A stretch of DNA of 64,000 nt from Aminipila butyrica (GCF_010669305.1 NZ_CP048649.1:1364001-1428000), one strand, 5' to 3'. Positions 1-9,568 are shown, counted from the stretch's first letter. Numbers and translations are program-made. Notes: generated from the letters alone by a model not told the origin.

Positions 1-126
1 TATTATAAACACACGAAACCAGATGATAAACGCTGCGTAGTGCTTTATAATATGGAGAAAGCATTTAACGGAAAAAAAATTTCGGATGTGAAGAAAATAC
101 ATATAGGAATTAGGTTATACGAATGA
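1..126 (+). CDS. C-terminal end of an unidentified protein (partial)
   Basis: Frame 1 is open from the left edge to a TGA at 124-126, giving the last 41 codons of a gene that begins outside the window. The stop overlaps the addA start codon as ATGA, so the two are probably translationally coupled. AddB would be the expected upstream partner of AddA, but this tail shows none of the cysteines of the AddB C-terminal iron-sulfur region, apart from one isolated Cys. I do not recognise it. The reading frame and the stop overlap are clear; the function is unknown. Confidence 0.6.
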   Translation, partial: YYKHTKPDDKRCVVLYNMEKAFNGKKISDVKKIHIGIRLYE

Positions 127-3100
127 AATGGACGGAAAAACAGGCGGAAGCAATCAGCCTGAGAAAGAAGAATATGTTGGTAGCGGCGGCGGCGGGTTCA
201 GGCAAAACCGCTGTTTTAGTAGAGCGAATCAAGCAGCTGATTTTGCAGGAAGGGGTTTCCGTCAATGAACTGCTGGTGGTGACTTTTACTAACGCAGCAG
301 CGGCAGAAATGCGGGAAAAGATTGTTAAGGCGGTGACGGCAGAAATTGAGCAGCACCATGGAGACACGACTTTTCTGCGCCGTCAGTTGAATACCATGTA
401 CAAGGCTAATATCAGCACCTTTCATGCCTTTGCGCTGGAAGTAATCCGGCGTTTTTTTCACGTGATTGAAATGGACCCCAATTTCAAAATCTGCGACGAG
501 GCCCAGCAGATTATTCTTAAAGGCAGTGCCATGGACAGCCTTTTTGAAGAGATGTTTGAGAGTGGAAACCTAGAATTTACGGACTTTCTCAATCATTACG
601 CCGCCAGCAAGAATGAGAATGCAGTTAAAGAGATGATTCGGGAGGTCTATGAGACCATCCAGAGCGTGCCGGAGCCTTGGGAATGGCTAGATAGCAGTGT
701 AGGCGCGTTGGCTTTGGAGGAAGACGCTTTTACGCAGTCGGAGATTTTTTCGCAGATTTGGCAGCATATCGAAAGAGAGCTTTTTTACGCAAAAGCCAGT
801 TATATGCAGTCGGTAGCACTCTTTGAAGAGGTTGGTGCGGTAAAGTTTGCCGGCAAGTGCCAGGGGGATGTGGCAGCCATAGAGGTAGCCGTAGAGGCCT
901 TTAAAAGAGGAGACTGGAATGGGCTTGGTCAGGCAATCGAAGGCATCTCTTATGCGAGAATGGTGACAACCAAGGATGAAAAAGAAGCCTTTGACGAAGT
1001 GAAGGAATTGGCTTCCTTATATCGGGAACGCTGCAAGGAGGCACTGAAAGGACTAAAGGCCGATTATTTCTCCAGGCCTCTAGGGGAGCAGGTGGCGGAT
1101 ATGAATCAAGTCTATCCTTATGCCAAAACCCTGGCCTTGCTGGTTCGCACCTTTGGGGAGTATTACCGGCAGGAAAAAGAAGAGAAAAAGCTTATCGACT
1201 TTAGTGACATCGAGCATTACGCCCTGGAAATCTTAAAGAATGACCAGGCTGCCGCAGAATACCGAGATAAGTTCAAATACATTTTTATTGATGAATATCA
1301 GGATAGCAATTTGATACAAGATACGCTGATTGCGGCCATCAAACGGGAAGATAATTTATTCATGGTGGGCGACGTGAAGCAAAGCATCTATAAATTCCGG
1401 CTGGCAGAACCAGAGCTGTTTTTGGAGAAATACGAGCGCTTTAAAAGCACTGAAACCCAGCAAGATGCCAAACTGGACCTGAATTTTAACTTTAGAAGTA
1501 AGGGGTGTGTCATTCAGGCAGTAAATGACTTATTTTCTGGCTTGATGGCGGGCTATGATGCGGATGCGGCTCTCTACAAGGGGGTTGCCTATGAGGGTGA
1601 ACTGGATTACCCTGTAGAGCTGCATCTGCTGGACCAGAAAATCACCGAGGACATGGAGGTAGACCCCGAGATTCGGGAGCTGAAAGCAGCAGAAATGGAG
1701 GCCTTTATAGCAGGCAAAGCCATTCGAGAAACCTTGGGAAAGCCTATTTTTGATATTAAGCTGAATAAAGAACGGCCAATCAGCAAGCGGGATATCGTTA
1801 TCCTCATGCGAGGGCAGAAAAATTATGCGGATAAATTTCAGCAAGTGTTGCTAGAGATGGACATACCGTCTCATATCAATGACAGTGATGGCTATTTTGA
1901 CACCTTGGAGATTCAAATATTCTTGAATCTGCTGCGGGTAATCGACAATCGCCGGCAGGATATTCCCCTGATCAGTGTGCTTCATTCCAGCATTTTTGCC
2001 TTTACGGTAGAGGATTTGGCTCAGATTCGCAGCCGCTGGAAGGAAGGATCTTATTTTGAGGCCTTTTGCCGTTGCGGACAAGGAGCGGAAGCTGACGGAG
2101 AACCAGATGCGGAAGACGGATCCCGGCATTCTGCTATTGAAAAGGATCCTCTGGGGACCAAATGCGCCGCTGTTCTGTCTCAACTGGCGGAATGGAAACA
2201 GCTCTCCGAGTTTATGTCACTGGATGAGTTGATTTGGAAGCTGCTATGGGATACCGGATACTATACCTTCGCTGGAGCGCTGCCGGGCGGTACTCAGCGG
2301 CAGGCTAATCTGCGGGCGCTGGTGGACAAGGCGGTTCAGTTCCAGTCTGCCCAGATGAAGGGCTTATATGGCTTTATCACCTATGTGGATGCGGTCAAGG
2401 ACCGAAAGGTGCCTATGGGGCAAGTGACCTTGGTGGGTGAAAATGATGACGTGGTGCGGATTATGACCATTCACAAGAGCAAGGGACTGGAATTTCCCGT
2501 GGTGATTGTGGCCGGTTTGGGGCGGCGGTTTAATAATGCCAACGCAAGAAAACCAATTGACATTCATAAGAATATGGGCTTAGGCATTCGCTATGTAGAG
2601 CGGGAGCAGCATTTTTATAAAAAGACGATGATTCAGACGGCGATTCAGCATCAGCAGAAGCAAGAGGACATGGAAGAGGAAGTGCGGATTCTCTATGTGG
2701 CCCTGACCAGGGCGCAAGACAAGCTGATTCTTTTGGGCAGTGTAAAGGACTTGCAAAAATTTCGAGAGACAAAAGAGATTCTCCCGGAAGCAGACGTGCT
2801 CCGCGCCAGTTGCTATCTGGATATGCTTATGCCGTTGATGGGTAAGAGCCAGATTCAGATATACCAGCACGACGCGCAGGAAATCTCTTTCAGCAATACA
2901 GAAGATCAGACCCGTAAAGATCAGCTAAGGCAGCTGATACAGGGGATTCCATCCCCAGGGTTGATGGAAGGTCATGGGGCTTCTCCCTCTGTTTATGCCG
3001 ACTTATATGCCCAGATTGACCGTCAGTTATCCTTTCGGTATGGCTACGAATATGGCCGGCTGCTGAAATCCAAATTTTCTGTCAGCGGACTGAACCGAAT

Positions 3101-3755
3101 CAGTGAAATGCTGGCCCGGGAGGGCCTGGCGGCAGAAGAGTATCAGCGGCTTTATTACGAAGAATCCTATGAGACTGATTTGGCTGTTCCTCAGTTTGCA
3201 CAGGATGTCAAACTGGGATTTACGGCAGCCGAGCGGGGGACCATCCTGCACAGCGTTTTGGAGCACTGGGATTTCAAAACAGGCTATGAAGTGTGCTCCC
3301 AGGAAGAGTCCGAGGCGCTGGCTTATGTGCGAGAGTTTATAACCACCATGGAGCAGCGGCAAATGCTGACGGAAGAAGAAGCGCAGGAAGCCAGAAAGCA
3401 CGCTAAAATGATTGTGCACTTTCAATGCTCCCCGGCAGGAAAGCGGCTGGCAGAGGCCGAGGAAATCCACAAGGAGGTTCCGTTCAACCTGATGAAACAG
3501 ATCAAGGGAGAAGACATTATCATCCAGGGTATCATTGACTGCTATTTCAAAGAGAAGGGCCGTTACATTTTGGTGGATTATAAGACCAATCAGCTGCGCC
3601 GTCCGGGAGATGCGGATGAACTGGCCTATCTGAAAGAAACGTATCGGGAGCAGATTGACCTGTATCGGGAGGCGCTTGAGGCGGTAAAGGGTGTGCCGGT
3701 TCAGGAGGCTTATCTGTACCTGCTGAACGCAGGAGTCACCATTGCATACGACTAG
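123..3755 (+). CDS. addA: ATP-dependent helicase/nuclease subunit A (AddA)
   Basis: Helicase-nuclease subunit of the AddAB complex, which resects double-strand breaks to Chi in Firmicutes and feeds RecA. The 1210-residue length is typical. The Walker A motif AAAAGSGKT lies at residues 21-29 and the UvrD-type Walker B/motif II DEYQDS near 390. Motif VI (VALTRAQDKL) lies near 860. The C-terminal RecB-family nuclease motif VDYKTNQ lies near 1150. The ATG overlaps the upstream stop codon. The ribosome site is weak (TAGG repeats about 8-12 bases upstream), which fits coupling. AddB is not visible and may lie left of the window. The HNH-repeat gene follows after 48 bases. Confidence 0.96.
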   Translation: MKWTEKQAEAISLRKKNMLVAAAAGSGKTAVLVERIKQLILQEGVSVNELLVVTFTNAAAAEMREKIVKAVTAEIEQHHGDTTFLRRQLNTMYKANISTFHAFALEVIRRFFHVIEMDPNFKICDEAQQIILKGSAMDSLFEEMFESGNLEFTDFLNHYAASKNENAVKEMIREVYETIQSVPEPWEWLDSSVGALALEEDAFTQSEIFSQIWQHIERELFYAKASYMQSVALFEEVGAVKFAGKCQGDVAAIEVAVEAFKRGDWNGLGQAIEGISYARMVTTKDEKEAFDEVKELASLYRERCKEALKGLKADYFSRPLGEQVADMNQVYPYAKTLALLVRTFGEYYRQEKEEKKLIDFSDIEHYALEILKNDQAAAEYRDKFKYIFIDEYQDSNLIQDTLIAAIKREDNLFMVGDVKQSIYKFRLAEPELFLEKYERFKSTETQQDAKLDLNFNFRSKGCVIQAVNDLFSGLMAGYDADAALYKGVAYEGELDYPVELHLLDQKITEDMEVDPEIRELKAAEMEAFIAGKAIRETLGKPIFDIKLNKERPISKRDIVILMRGQKNYADKFQQVLLEMDIPSHINDSDGYFDTLEIQIFLNLLRVIDNRRQDIPLISVLHSSIFAFTVEDLAQIRSRWKEGSYFEAFCRCGQGAEADGEPDAEDGSRHSAIEKDPLGTKCAAVLSQLAEWKQLSEFMSLDELIWKLLWDTGYYTFAGALPGGTQRQANLRALVDKAVQFQSAQMKGLYGFITYVDAVKDRKVPMGQVTLVGENDDVVRIMTIHKSKGLEFPVVIVAGLGRRFNNANARKPIDIHKNMGLGIRYVEREQHFYKKTMIQTAIQHQQKQEDMEEEVRILYVALTRAQDKLILLGSVKDLQKFRETKEILPEADVLRASCYLDMLMPLMGKSQIQIYQHDAQEISFSNTEDQTRKDQLRQLIQGIPSPGLMEGHGASPSVYADLYAQIDRQLSFRYGYEYGRLLKSKFSVSGLNRISEMLAREGLAAEEYQRLYYEESYETDLAVPQFAQDVKLGFTAAERGTILHSVLEHWDFKTGYEVCSQEESEALAYVREFITTMEQRQMLTEEEAQEARKHAKMIVHFQCSPAGKRLAEAEEIHKEVPFNLMKQIKGEDIIIQGIIDCYFKEKGRYILVDYKTNQLRRPGDADELAYLKETYREQIDLYREALEAVKGVPVQEAYLYLLNAGVTIAYD

Positions 3756-3803
3756 AAGCTCCTAGCGTACCCCAACATGAAGTGAAAAAGTAGAGGATAA
3801 CTT

Positions 3804-4874
3804 ATGGCTATAGAGGAAAACAAATTAAAAGAATACCGACATACTTTAGATAAACTGGCAGAGAAGGCGGAAGCCGACGGGCAGCTGGAGTACCAGCTGC
3901 AATCTCCAGAGCATCGCAAATGGATGGAGATGTACAAAATTAAATCTGTTTCGGGGAGAGCTGTTTATGAGAGCTTTTCTGACGACGATCTCTGTGAATA
4001 TATCCGCAATCGGGCCAGAGAGTTGGATCATGTGCCAACCCAGAAAGAGGTTTACTGGATTTATCATATGTACATTAAGCACCGCTTCGGCAACTGGCCG
4101 AAGGCGCTGAAACAGGCGGTCATGTCTACGAAGGCAGGAAGCGGCGGGGACCGCTACGACGTGGTAGCCCAGCGGGAAAAGCGTTGTCAGGAAATCTTAG
4201 AGGAGATCCGGATTAAGGCTGATCAGCTCCATCGTCCGCCTCACTTGACAGAGATGCGAGAGTCTATTGATGGACTGAAATATAAATTTGATACCTGGAG
4301 TCAGGTGTTGGAGGCAGCAGGCATCGATCAGGCTTGGAAAAACCAGCATATGGTATTCCGGGTGCCAGACCTGACGGAGGAAGAACTGGCTATGTTGGAA
4401 AAAATTCGCGAGAGGGCTGGCCAGTTAGGCCGACCGCCCCTGCGGAAAGAAATAGAAGAAGACGTGAAGGCTGTGCTGAAAGAAAAGTGCAAGACGTGGC
4501 GGAACATCCTTTATCAGATTGGCATGAGACCGGTGGAAAAGCCAAAATCTTTCACGGAGACTTATCTGGACGAACGGAAAAACAAAGATCGACGTCACCG
4601 GGAAGTGTTGAGTAACGGTACGTACAAGGTGCTCAGCCTCAGTCAAAAGGAGCGGGCCCAGATTGAGAGTCTGCGGGAGTTGGTTCAGGAGTTGGGGCGG
4701 CCGCCAATACGGGAGGAAGTGCCAGAAGAGCTGTACACTGGGTTGATTAAGGCTTGCGGCAGCTATAAAAATATGTTGTTTCAGGTGGGTGCCACGCCTT
4801 TGGGCAAGGAAGAGGCTCAGAAGGCGAAGCGGAAGTTGAAAGGAGGAGCCCATGACAATAGCGGGCAGAATTGA
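3804..4874 (+). CDS. Protein of four homing-endonuclease-associated (HNH_repeat-like) repeats
   Basis: A 356-residue soluble protein built mainly from four copies of a roughly 45-residue unit at about residues 60-108, 128-175, 190-240 and 272-325. Each unit reads as two helices with the central signature L(G/H)RPP or equivalent (DHVPT, HRPP, LGRPP, LGRPP), followed by an aromatic-rich W/Y end and a closing (A/Q)xG. This pattern matches the homing-endonuclease-associated repeat family (Pfam HNH_repeat type), which binds DNA next to HNH or LAGLIDADG nucleases. No HNH, LAGLIDADG or GIY-YIG catalytic motif is present, so a DNA-binding rather than a cutting role is inferred. It overlaps the next start by 23 bases and is likely co-transcribed with addA. 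Confidence 0.7.
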   Translation: MAIEENKLKEYRHTLDKLAEKAEADGQLEYQLQSPEHRKWMEMYKIKSVSGRAVYESFSDDDLCEYIRNRARELDHVPTQKEVYWIYHMYIKHRFGNWPKALKQAVMSTKAGSGGDRYDVVAQREKRCQEILEEIRIKADQLHRPPHLTEMRESIDGLKYKFDTWSQVLEAAGIDQAWKNQHMVFRVPDLTEEELAMLEKIRERAGQLGRPPLRKEIEEDVKAVLKEKCKTWRNILYQIGMRPVEKPKSFTETYLDERKNKDRRHREVLSNGTYKVLSLSQKERAQIESLRELVQELGRPPIREEVPEELYTGLIKACGSYKNMLFQVGATPLGKEEAQKAKRKLKGGAHDNSGQN

Positions 4875-6495
4875 AGAAAATTTATATAAATATTTAAAGG
4901 CTATCACTCATACTGGTACGGCACTGGAGCGTAACAGCGAAGCCTTCTTCCGGGAATGGTTTGATTCCCTGCCTTATTTACGGGAGCATCCGGAGCTTTG
5001 CGGGTTTTACCCTCTAGCAAAAGATCGGTTGAATCGGCATATTCCGTGGGCCTTATTGAAGGGCCAGGGCAGCCAGACGGTGATTCTGCTTCACCATACA
5101 GATACGGTAGATGTAGAGGACTTTGGCAAGTATGGTGATTTGGCTTACCAGCCGCTAGAAGTGGAAAAGCTTTTTTCTGAGGGAGCGGTAGAACTGAGTC
5201 CAGAGGCCAGAGCCGACTTGGAATCGGGACAATGGCTCTTTGGCCGAGGGGCATCGGATATGAAAGGGGGCGGCTGCATTCACCTGTCTCTTTTTGAGGA
5301 ATATTGCCAGCAGGAGGACTTTGTCGGCAACATCCTGCTGATCGGTGTACCTGACGAAGAAAATCTGTCGGCGGGTATGCGTTCAGCCGTGTATCTGCTG
5401 AAAGAGTTAAGGGAGCAGCATCAGCTGTCGTATAAGCTGTTGCTTAATGTGGAACCCCATGACCGGCTGGAGGAGCGAAACATTACCGTATACGATGGTT
5501 CCGTCGGGAAAATGATGCCAGTATTTTTGGTCCGGGGTAAGTTAGCTCATGTGGGACAGATTTACAAGGGTCTGAATCCGGTAAATTTGTTGTCGGCTAT
5601 TGTACGCAAGACAGAGCTGAATCCGGATTTCATTGAAAAGTCCGGCAACACGGTGACACCACCTCCGGCCTGGCTGTATTTTAAGGATCGGAAGGAGACT
5701 TATGATGTGTCTCTGCCACTGATGGCAGGGGGCTATCTGTCGGTACTATCTCTGGAGAAATCCCCGAAGGAGATTTTTGAGCAATTGAAAATGCTCAGCT
5801 TGGAAGCCTTTGAAGAAGTTCTGGCTGGCATGAAAAAGAGCTATGAAGTCTATCGGAATTTGACAGGCCGGGACTTGGAACATTTGGACTGGAAACCAGA
5901 AGTGAAATATTACGGGGAGTTGTATCGGCAGTTGGCCGAGGAACGGGGAGAGGTCTTTCAAGAAGAGATGACGGCGTTCCAACAACAACTGGAGGAGCAG
6001 ATTCAAGCCGGGTCGCTGGACCGGATTGAGGGAGCCTACCGGCTTATGGAGAATGCTCTCACCTACGACCGGGATTCGTCCCCGCTGGTGGTCATCGCCT
6101 TGGCTCCGCCGTATTATCCCAGCACCAACAATGCGATGCTGGAACAGGCTGGAGATATAGATCGACTGCTGGAAAAGCTGGCGGCCTATGGGCTGGACGA
6201 GACTGGTTGCGGCATTTATGTGCAAAACTATTTTACCGGCATTTCCGATTTGAGCTATGCCATGTTTACCGCCGATGAGGAAAACATCCGTTATATTCAA
6301 GAGAATATGATGTTCTGGGGGGACTTGTATCATATTCCTTTGGATATCATGAAGGAGCAGTCCATGCCGGTGCTGAATCTGGGACCTTGGGGCAAGGATT
6401 TGCACAAGTCTACAGAACGGGTCTATAAGAAAGACCTTTTTGAGAACATTCCTAAGTTGGTCGACTTTATGCTGGAGCAGGTGCTTCGTCCGTAA
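4852..6495 (+). CDS. RocB-like M20 family metallopeptidase
   Basis: A 547-residue zinc-peptidase-fold protein that aligns by eye with Bacillus RocB (about 566 residues) along its whole length. The metal-site segment HHTDTVDVEDFG lies near residue 81, GRGASDMKGG near 130-139 and PDEE near 166. Other RocB-like stretches are GKMMPVFLVRGKLAHVG and a C-terminal GKDLHKSTERVYK. RocB belongs to the arginine-utilisation regulon in Bacillus, but its exact reaction is not settled, so the substrate here is unknown. AAAGGAGGAGCC precedes the ATG, and the start lies inside the preceding gene, implying an operon. No other roc gene is nearby. Confidence 0.85.
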   Translation: MTIAGRIEENLYKYLKAITHTGTALERNSEAFFREWFDSLPYLREHPELCGFYPLAKDRLNRHIPWALLKGQGSQTVILLHHTDTVDVEDFGKYGDLAYQPLEVEKLFSEGAVELSPEARADLESGQWLFGRGASDMKGGGCIHLSLFEEYCQQEDFVGNILLIGVPDEENLSAGMRSAVYLLKELREQHQLSYKLLLNVEPHDRLEERNITVYDGSVGKMMPVFLVRGKLAHVGQIYKGLNPVNLLSAIVRKTELNPDFIEKSGNTVTPPPAWLYFKDRKETYDVSLPLMAGGYLSVLSLEKSPKEIFEQLKMLSLEAFEEVLAGMKKSYEVYRNLTGRDLEHLDWKPEVKYYGELYRQLAEERGEVFQEEMTAFQQQLEEQIQAGSLDRIEGAYRLMENALTYDRDSSPLVVIALAPPYYPSTNNAMLEQAGDIDRLLEKLAAYGLDETGCGIYVQNYFTGISDLSYAMFTADEENIRYIQENMMFWGDLYHIPLDIMKEQSMPVLNLGPWGKDLHKSTERVYKKDLFENIPKLVDFMLEQVLRP

Positions 6496-6563
6496 AGGGG
6501 ATTAGAGCAGCCGGAGGCCGTTTCGTAAACATGGGGTAAAAGAACGGACCTGGGAAAAAAGGA

Positions 6564-6592
6564 TTGGTATTTTTGGACAGAAATGGTAAAAT
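6564..6592 (+). promoter_or_regulatory. Sigma-A-type promoter for the lipoprotein gene
   Basis: The -35 box TTGGTA (6564-6569) and -10 box TAAAAT (6587-6592) are separated by exactly 17 bases, with a TGG extended -10 element directly upstream. It leaves a leader of about 70 bases before the ATG at 6667. Confidence 0.6.
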
Positions 6593-6666
6593 GAAATGAA
6601 TTCTTGAAAATGTAAAGAAATTTTGAGCTATTGCAGTGTGTGAAGAAAGAGCAGGAGGAGCTTTTT

Positions 6667-8232
6667 ATGAGAAAAAAGATAGCAGTAATTTTATGTATGG
6701 TCTTGGGGGCTACGACCTTTTTTGGTTGTTCTGCTGCCGAAATCGGCTATTTGAGTATGAACAAGGAAATCAGCACCCTGGCCTCCTGTGAATTTTCTGG
6801 GGCGACAGAGATTTATTATGACGCAGATGCCATCAAAGGGTTTTTAACCCAAGTGGAGGGAAGTGAGGCATTTCTCACCGATGCGCAAGAGGAATTGGAT
6901 AAGTTTACAGGCCAGAAGACCATTCAGGTAAATTTTGAGGGCAGACAGCAGCTGCTGGAAAAAGACCTGCGGTATGAAATAAACCTCAAGGCAAAGCTGG
7001 ATGGCCGGGAATGGGACCTGGGACGGTTATATATGGATTCGACCAAAGGCATTTATGTAGAGCGGGATATGCTCATCAAGCTGTACTTGATGTCCAAGGA
7101 ATTGCTGCCGGAATACAAGGACTCTTATTTTTACAGTGCAGCTTATGAGAAGGACTTGAGAAATGCGTTGGGCACGTCCGAGTATGTGGAGGTTGTTAAT
7201 GCGGAGGGAACCATGGGATATCTCACAGGAGGTATTTATGGGGATTCGGTCTATGCCTCAGAAGAATTGCTGAACATGGTATTTAATAGTCTTGAGAATA
7301 TTTTTAAGGGGTATACATCAGGAGCTGTGTCTAGCGTTCAGGGAGGCTACAGCCTTTCTCTGTCCGGAGAACAGTTAATTCCGATGACCTCTAGTTGTTT
7401 GGACTATATAAGCAGCAACTTGGATTCGGTTGTCGATGGATTTTATAAGCTGATGATGGATGTGGAGAAATGGTCAGGCGAGGAATCAGAGACGTGGAAG
7501 CAGCCGATGAGTAAGGAAGAGCGAACGGAGCTGGCCAGTCAGCTGTCTGCAACGAAAGGACAGCTAGACTATCTGTACAAGAGCGGCCAGCTGGATCTGA
7601 TAAAACCGTTAAAACTGACCGAGACCGTGAAAAAGTCAGGAAATACCTATACGACGGAGAAGAACCTTTCCATGACCTACCAGGGAAAGAGCTTATTTTA
7701 TATAAAGAGTCAGGGTTCTTTAATGAAGAAAGATGTGAACATTTCTATACCAGCCGTGGGGACACCGGTAGTGGAAATTAGTCAGCGGCTGGATCAGTTA
7801 GAAGCATCTTACAATCCAGTGGTAGCAGCCAAAATTTCCTGGGTAAAGAGCCGTGGATCCGCTGCGGAATACGGAGATGATTACGACGAATACTGGGATG
7901 ATTATAACTATTGTGATATCTATTACACCAGAGCTCTTCGTTCACCGCTTTCTTCGGAGGAGGAATACGACTGGCTAGAATATAAAAATATCAACAAGGA
8001 GCTATACGTGCCGTTGCGGGCCATCGGGGAAGCCCTGGGTCAGGAGATTGGCTGGGACAATGGCAGTCAGACTGCTTACGGAGTCCAAGCTGGAAAGCGG
8101 ATCGACCTGAACGGAGTACTGGATGCGGATACGGTTTACGTAAAGGTTCGGGAGTTTGAAAAGCTGGGATATCAGGTGCAATATGACGGCAGTAATCCAG
8201 AAATTCATGTGGTCAACATCAAAAAAATCTAA
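6667..8232 (+). CDS. Lipoprotein with C-terminal copper-amine-oxidase-N-like domain
   Basis: A 521-residue exported lipoprotein. The N-terminus (MRKKIAVILCMVLG) is a lipoprotein signal peptide ending in the lipobox TFFGC at about residues 17-21, so it should be anchored to the outer face of the membrane. The middle is an unrecognised region of about 400 residues. The end (about 440-521) carries the signature of the copper amine oxidase N-terminal domain (VPLRAIGEALG, then a W and a YVKVREF unit), a common wall or extracellular add-on in Clostridia. I chose ATG 6667 because GGAGGAG lies at the right distance; the in-frame ATG at 6631 has none. Its own promoter precedes it. Confidence 0.75.
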   Translation: MRKKIAVILCMVLGATTFFGCSAAEIGYLSMNKEISTLASCEFSGATEIYYDADAIKGFLTQVEGSEAFLTDAQEELDKFTGQKTIQVNFEGRQQLLEKDLRYEINLKAKLDGREWDLGRLYMDSTKGIYVERDMLIKLYLMSKELLPEYKDSYFYSAAYEKDLRNALGTSEYVEVVNAEGTMGYLTGGIYGDSVYASEELLNMVFNSLENIFKGYTSGAVSSVQGGYSLSLSGEQLIPMTSSCLDYISSNLDSVVDGFYKLMMDVEKWSGEESETWKQPMSKEERTELASQLSATKGQLDYLYKSGQLDLIKPLKLTETVKKSGNTYTTEKNLSMTYQGKSLFYIKSQGSLMKKDVNISIPAVGTPVVEISQRLDQLEASYNPVVAAKISWVKSRGSAAEYGDDYDEYWDDYNYCDIYYTRALRSPLSSEEEYDWLEYKNINKELYVPLRAIGEALGQEIGWDNGSQTAYGVQAGKRIDLNGVLDADTVYVKVREFEKLGYQVQYDGSNPEIHVVNIKKI

Positions 8233-8261
8233 AAATTTTGAGATTTTATACAAAAAAGGTA

Positions 8262-8290
8262 TTGATAAGCTGAGATTTTTTGTGTATACT
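8262..8290 (+). promoter_or_regulatory. Sigma-A-type promoter of the asnA leader
   Basis: TTGATA (8262-8267) and TATACT (8285-8290) with a 17-base spacer. Transcription from here would begin near 8297 and run through a leader of about 140 bases that ends in a terminator before asnA. Confidence 0.7.
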
Positions 8291-8479
8291 AACGTATAGA
8301 TGCTTAGATAAGAATCGCAGAAGAAAAAATAATCCGCGGTTTATGGGACAGAAGATCGAAGAATCGAAGCCTGGCCAGGAAAAAGGCAGCGTATTAAAGA
8401 TCGTACAAAGGGGTGCATTTGTTAATGTGTCCCCTTTTTTCGTTTAAAGCTAATAGCAAGAGAAAAGGAGTTGAAGATT
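8291..8479 (+). promoter_or_regulatory. asnA leader with internal intrinsic terminator (attenuator or small RNA)
   Basis: Between the promoter and asnA lies an untranslated stretch ending in a strong hairpin: AAAGGGG (8407-8413) pairs with CCCCTTT (8431-8437), a CATT/AATG extension lies inside, and a run of six T ends at 8440. A terminator placed between promoter and gene implies either attenuation of asnA or an independent small RNA of about 145 nt. The T-box signature (TGGNACCGCG) is absent. A 34-codon frame from 8343 lacks a ribosome site. The ligand or mechanism is unknown. Confidence 0.5.
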
Positions 8480-9490
8480 ATGTCAAAGTTGATAATCCCT
8501 GAGGGGTACACGCCGGTTATTGATTACATGGAGAGTCAAAGAGCCATTAAAAAAATTAAGGATTTCTTTCAGCAGGAACTAGCCTATGGCCTAAGTCTGC
8601 GCCGAGTATCGGCCCCACTTTTTGTTACGCCGGAAAGTGGTTTAAATGACAACCTGAACGGGGTAGAACGAATCGTAAGCTTCACTCTGCTGGATATGGA
8701 GGAAGCGGAGGTCCAAGTGGTGCAGTCTCTGGCTAAATGGAAGCGCATGGCCTTGGGTAAGTATAATATTCCAGCTGGGCATGGTATTTACACAGACATG
8801 AACGCCATTCGGCGAGATGAAGAGTTGGATAACATTCACTCCATTTATGTGGATCAATGGGACTGGGAAAAGACCATCAACAAGGAACAGCGAACCGAGG
8901 AGTATCTGGAGGAAACGGTAGTTATCATTTATAATGCCCTGAAGAACTTAGGGGATTATGTAAACCGACTTTATCGTGGACTGCAAACAGAGTTGCCAAA
9001 TGAAATTACTTTTGTAACGACTCAGGAATTGGAGGACCGTTGGCCAGACAAGACACCAAAGGAGCGGGAAAACCTTATTGCTGAAGAAAAGCGGGCAGTT
9101 TTCATCAAAAAGATTGGTGGCAAGCTGAAATCCGGCGAGAAGCATGATGGCAGAGCTCCGGATTACGATGACTGGGATTTGAATGGTGACATCATTCTCT
9201 GGAATGAGGTGCTGAACATGGCCTTTGAGATCTCTTCTATGGGCATCCGGGTAGACGAAGAAGCCATGGCAAAACAGTTGAAACTGGCTAATGCGGAGGA
9301 TCGAAAGGAATTGACTTTCCACAAAGGCATTTTGAACAAGGAAATTCCATATTCCATCGGCGGTGGTATCGGACAGAGTCGGTTGTGCATGTTCTTCTTG
9401 CGAAAAGCGCATATTGGCGAGGTACAGGTTTCTATCTGGCCTGAAGATATGGTCCAGGAATGTGAAGAAAACAATATTTTCCTGTTATAG
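8480..9490 (+). CDS. asnA: Aspartate--ammonia ligase (AsnA)
   Basis: Makes asparagine from aspartate, ammonia and ATP (AMP-forming), in the cytoplasm. The 336 residues match the roughly 330-residue family, which is a class II aminoacyl-tRNA-synthetase-like fold. Diagnostic segments include RRVSAPLFVTPESGLNDNLN near residue 40, the TDMNAIRRDE stretch near 95, DQWDWEK near 120 and the C-terminal GGGIGQSRLCMF. ATG 8480 is chosen over an in-frame TTG at 8471 because AAAAGGAG ends 9 bases upstream. It is monocistronic, with a leader terminator upstream and a terminator downstream. Confidence 0.95.
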   Translation: MSKLIIPEGYTPVIDYMESQRAIKKIKDFFQQELAYGLSLRRVSAPLFVTPESGLNDNLNGVERIVSFTLLDMEEAEVQVVQSLAKWKRMALGKYNIPAGHGIYTDMNAIRRDEELDNIHSIYVDQWDWEKTINKEQRTEEYLEETVVIIYNALKNLGDYVNRLYRGLQTELPNEITFVTTQELEDRWPDKTPKERENLIAEEKRAVFIKKIGGKLKSGEKHDGRAPDYDDWDLNGDIILWNEVLNMAFEISSMGIRVDEEAMAKQLKLANAEDRKELTFHKGILNKEIPYSIGGGIGQSRLCMFFLRKAHIGEVQVSIWPEDMVQECEENNIFLL

Positions 9491-9520
9491 TCTCCATAAT
9501 CGGTGGACATAAGAGGATAG

Positions 9521-9568
9521 AAAGCTGTGAGTTTGAGGCTGGTATAGCACTTGGATTCACAGCTTTTT
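9521..9568 (+). terminator. Intrinsic terminator after asnA
   Basis: AAAGCTGTGA (9521-9530) pairs perfectly with TCACAGCTTT (9557-9566), followed by TT. The 26-base loop contains a smaller hairpin. Confidence 0.75.

Noticed and set aside
1..126. Calling the left-edge fragment AddB
   Set aside because: Position suggests it, but the visible 41 residues lack the AddB C-terminal cysteine cluster.
8343..8447. Leader peptide of 34 codons before asnA
   Set aside because: There is no ribosome site, and the frame contains only one Asn codon, so a translational attenuation model is not supported.
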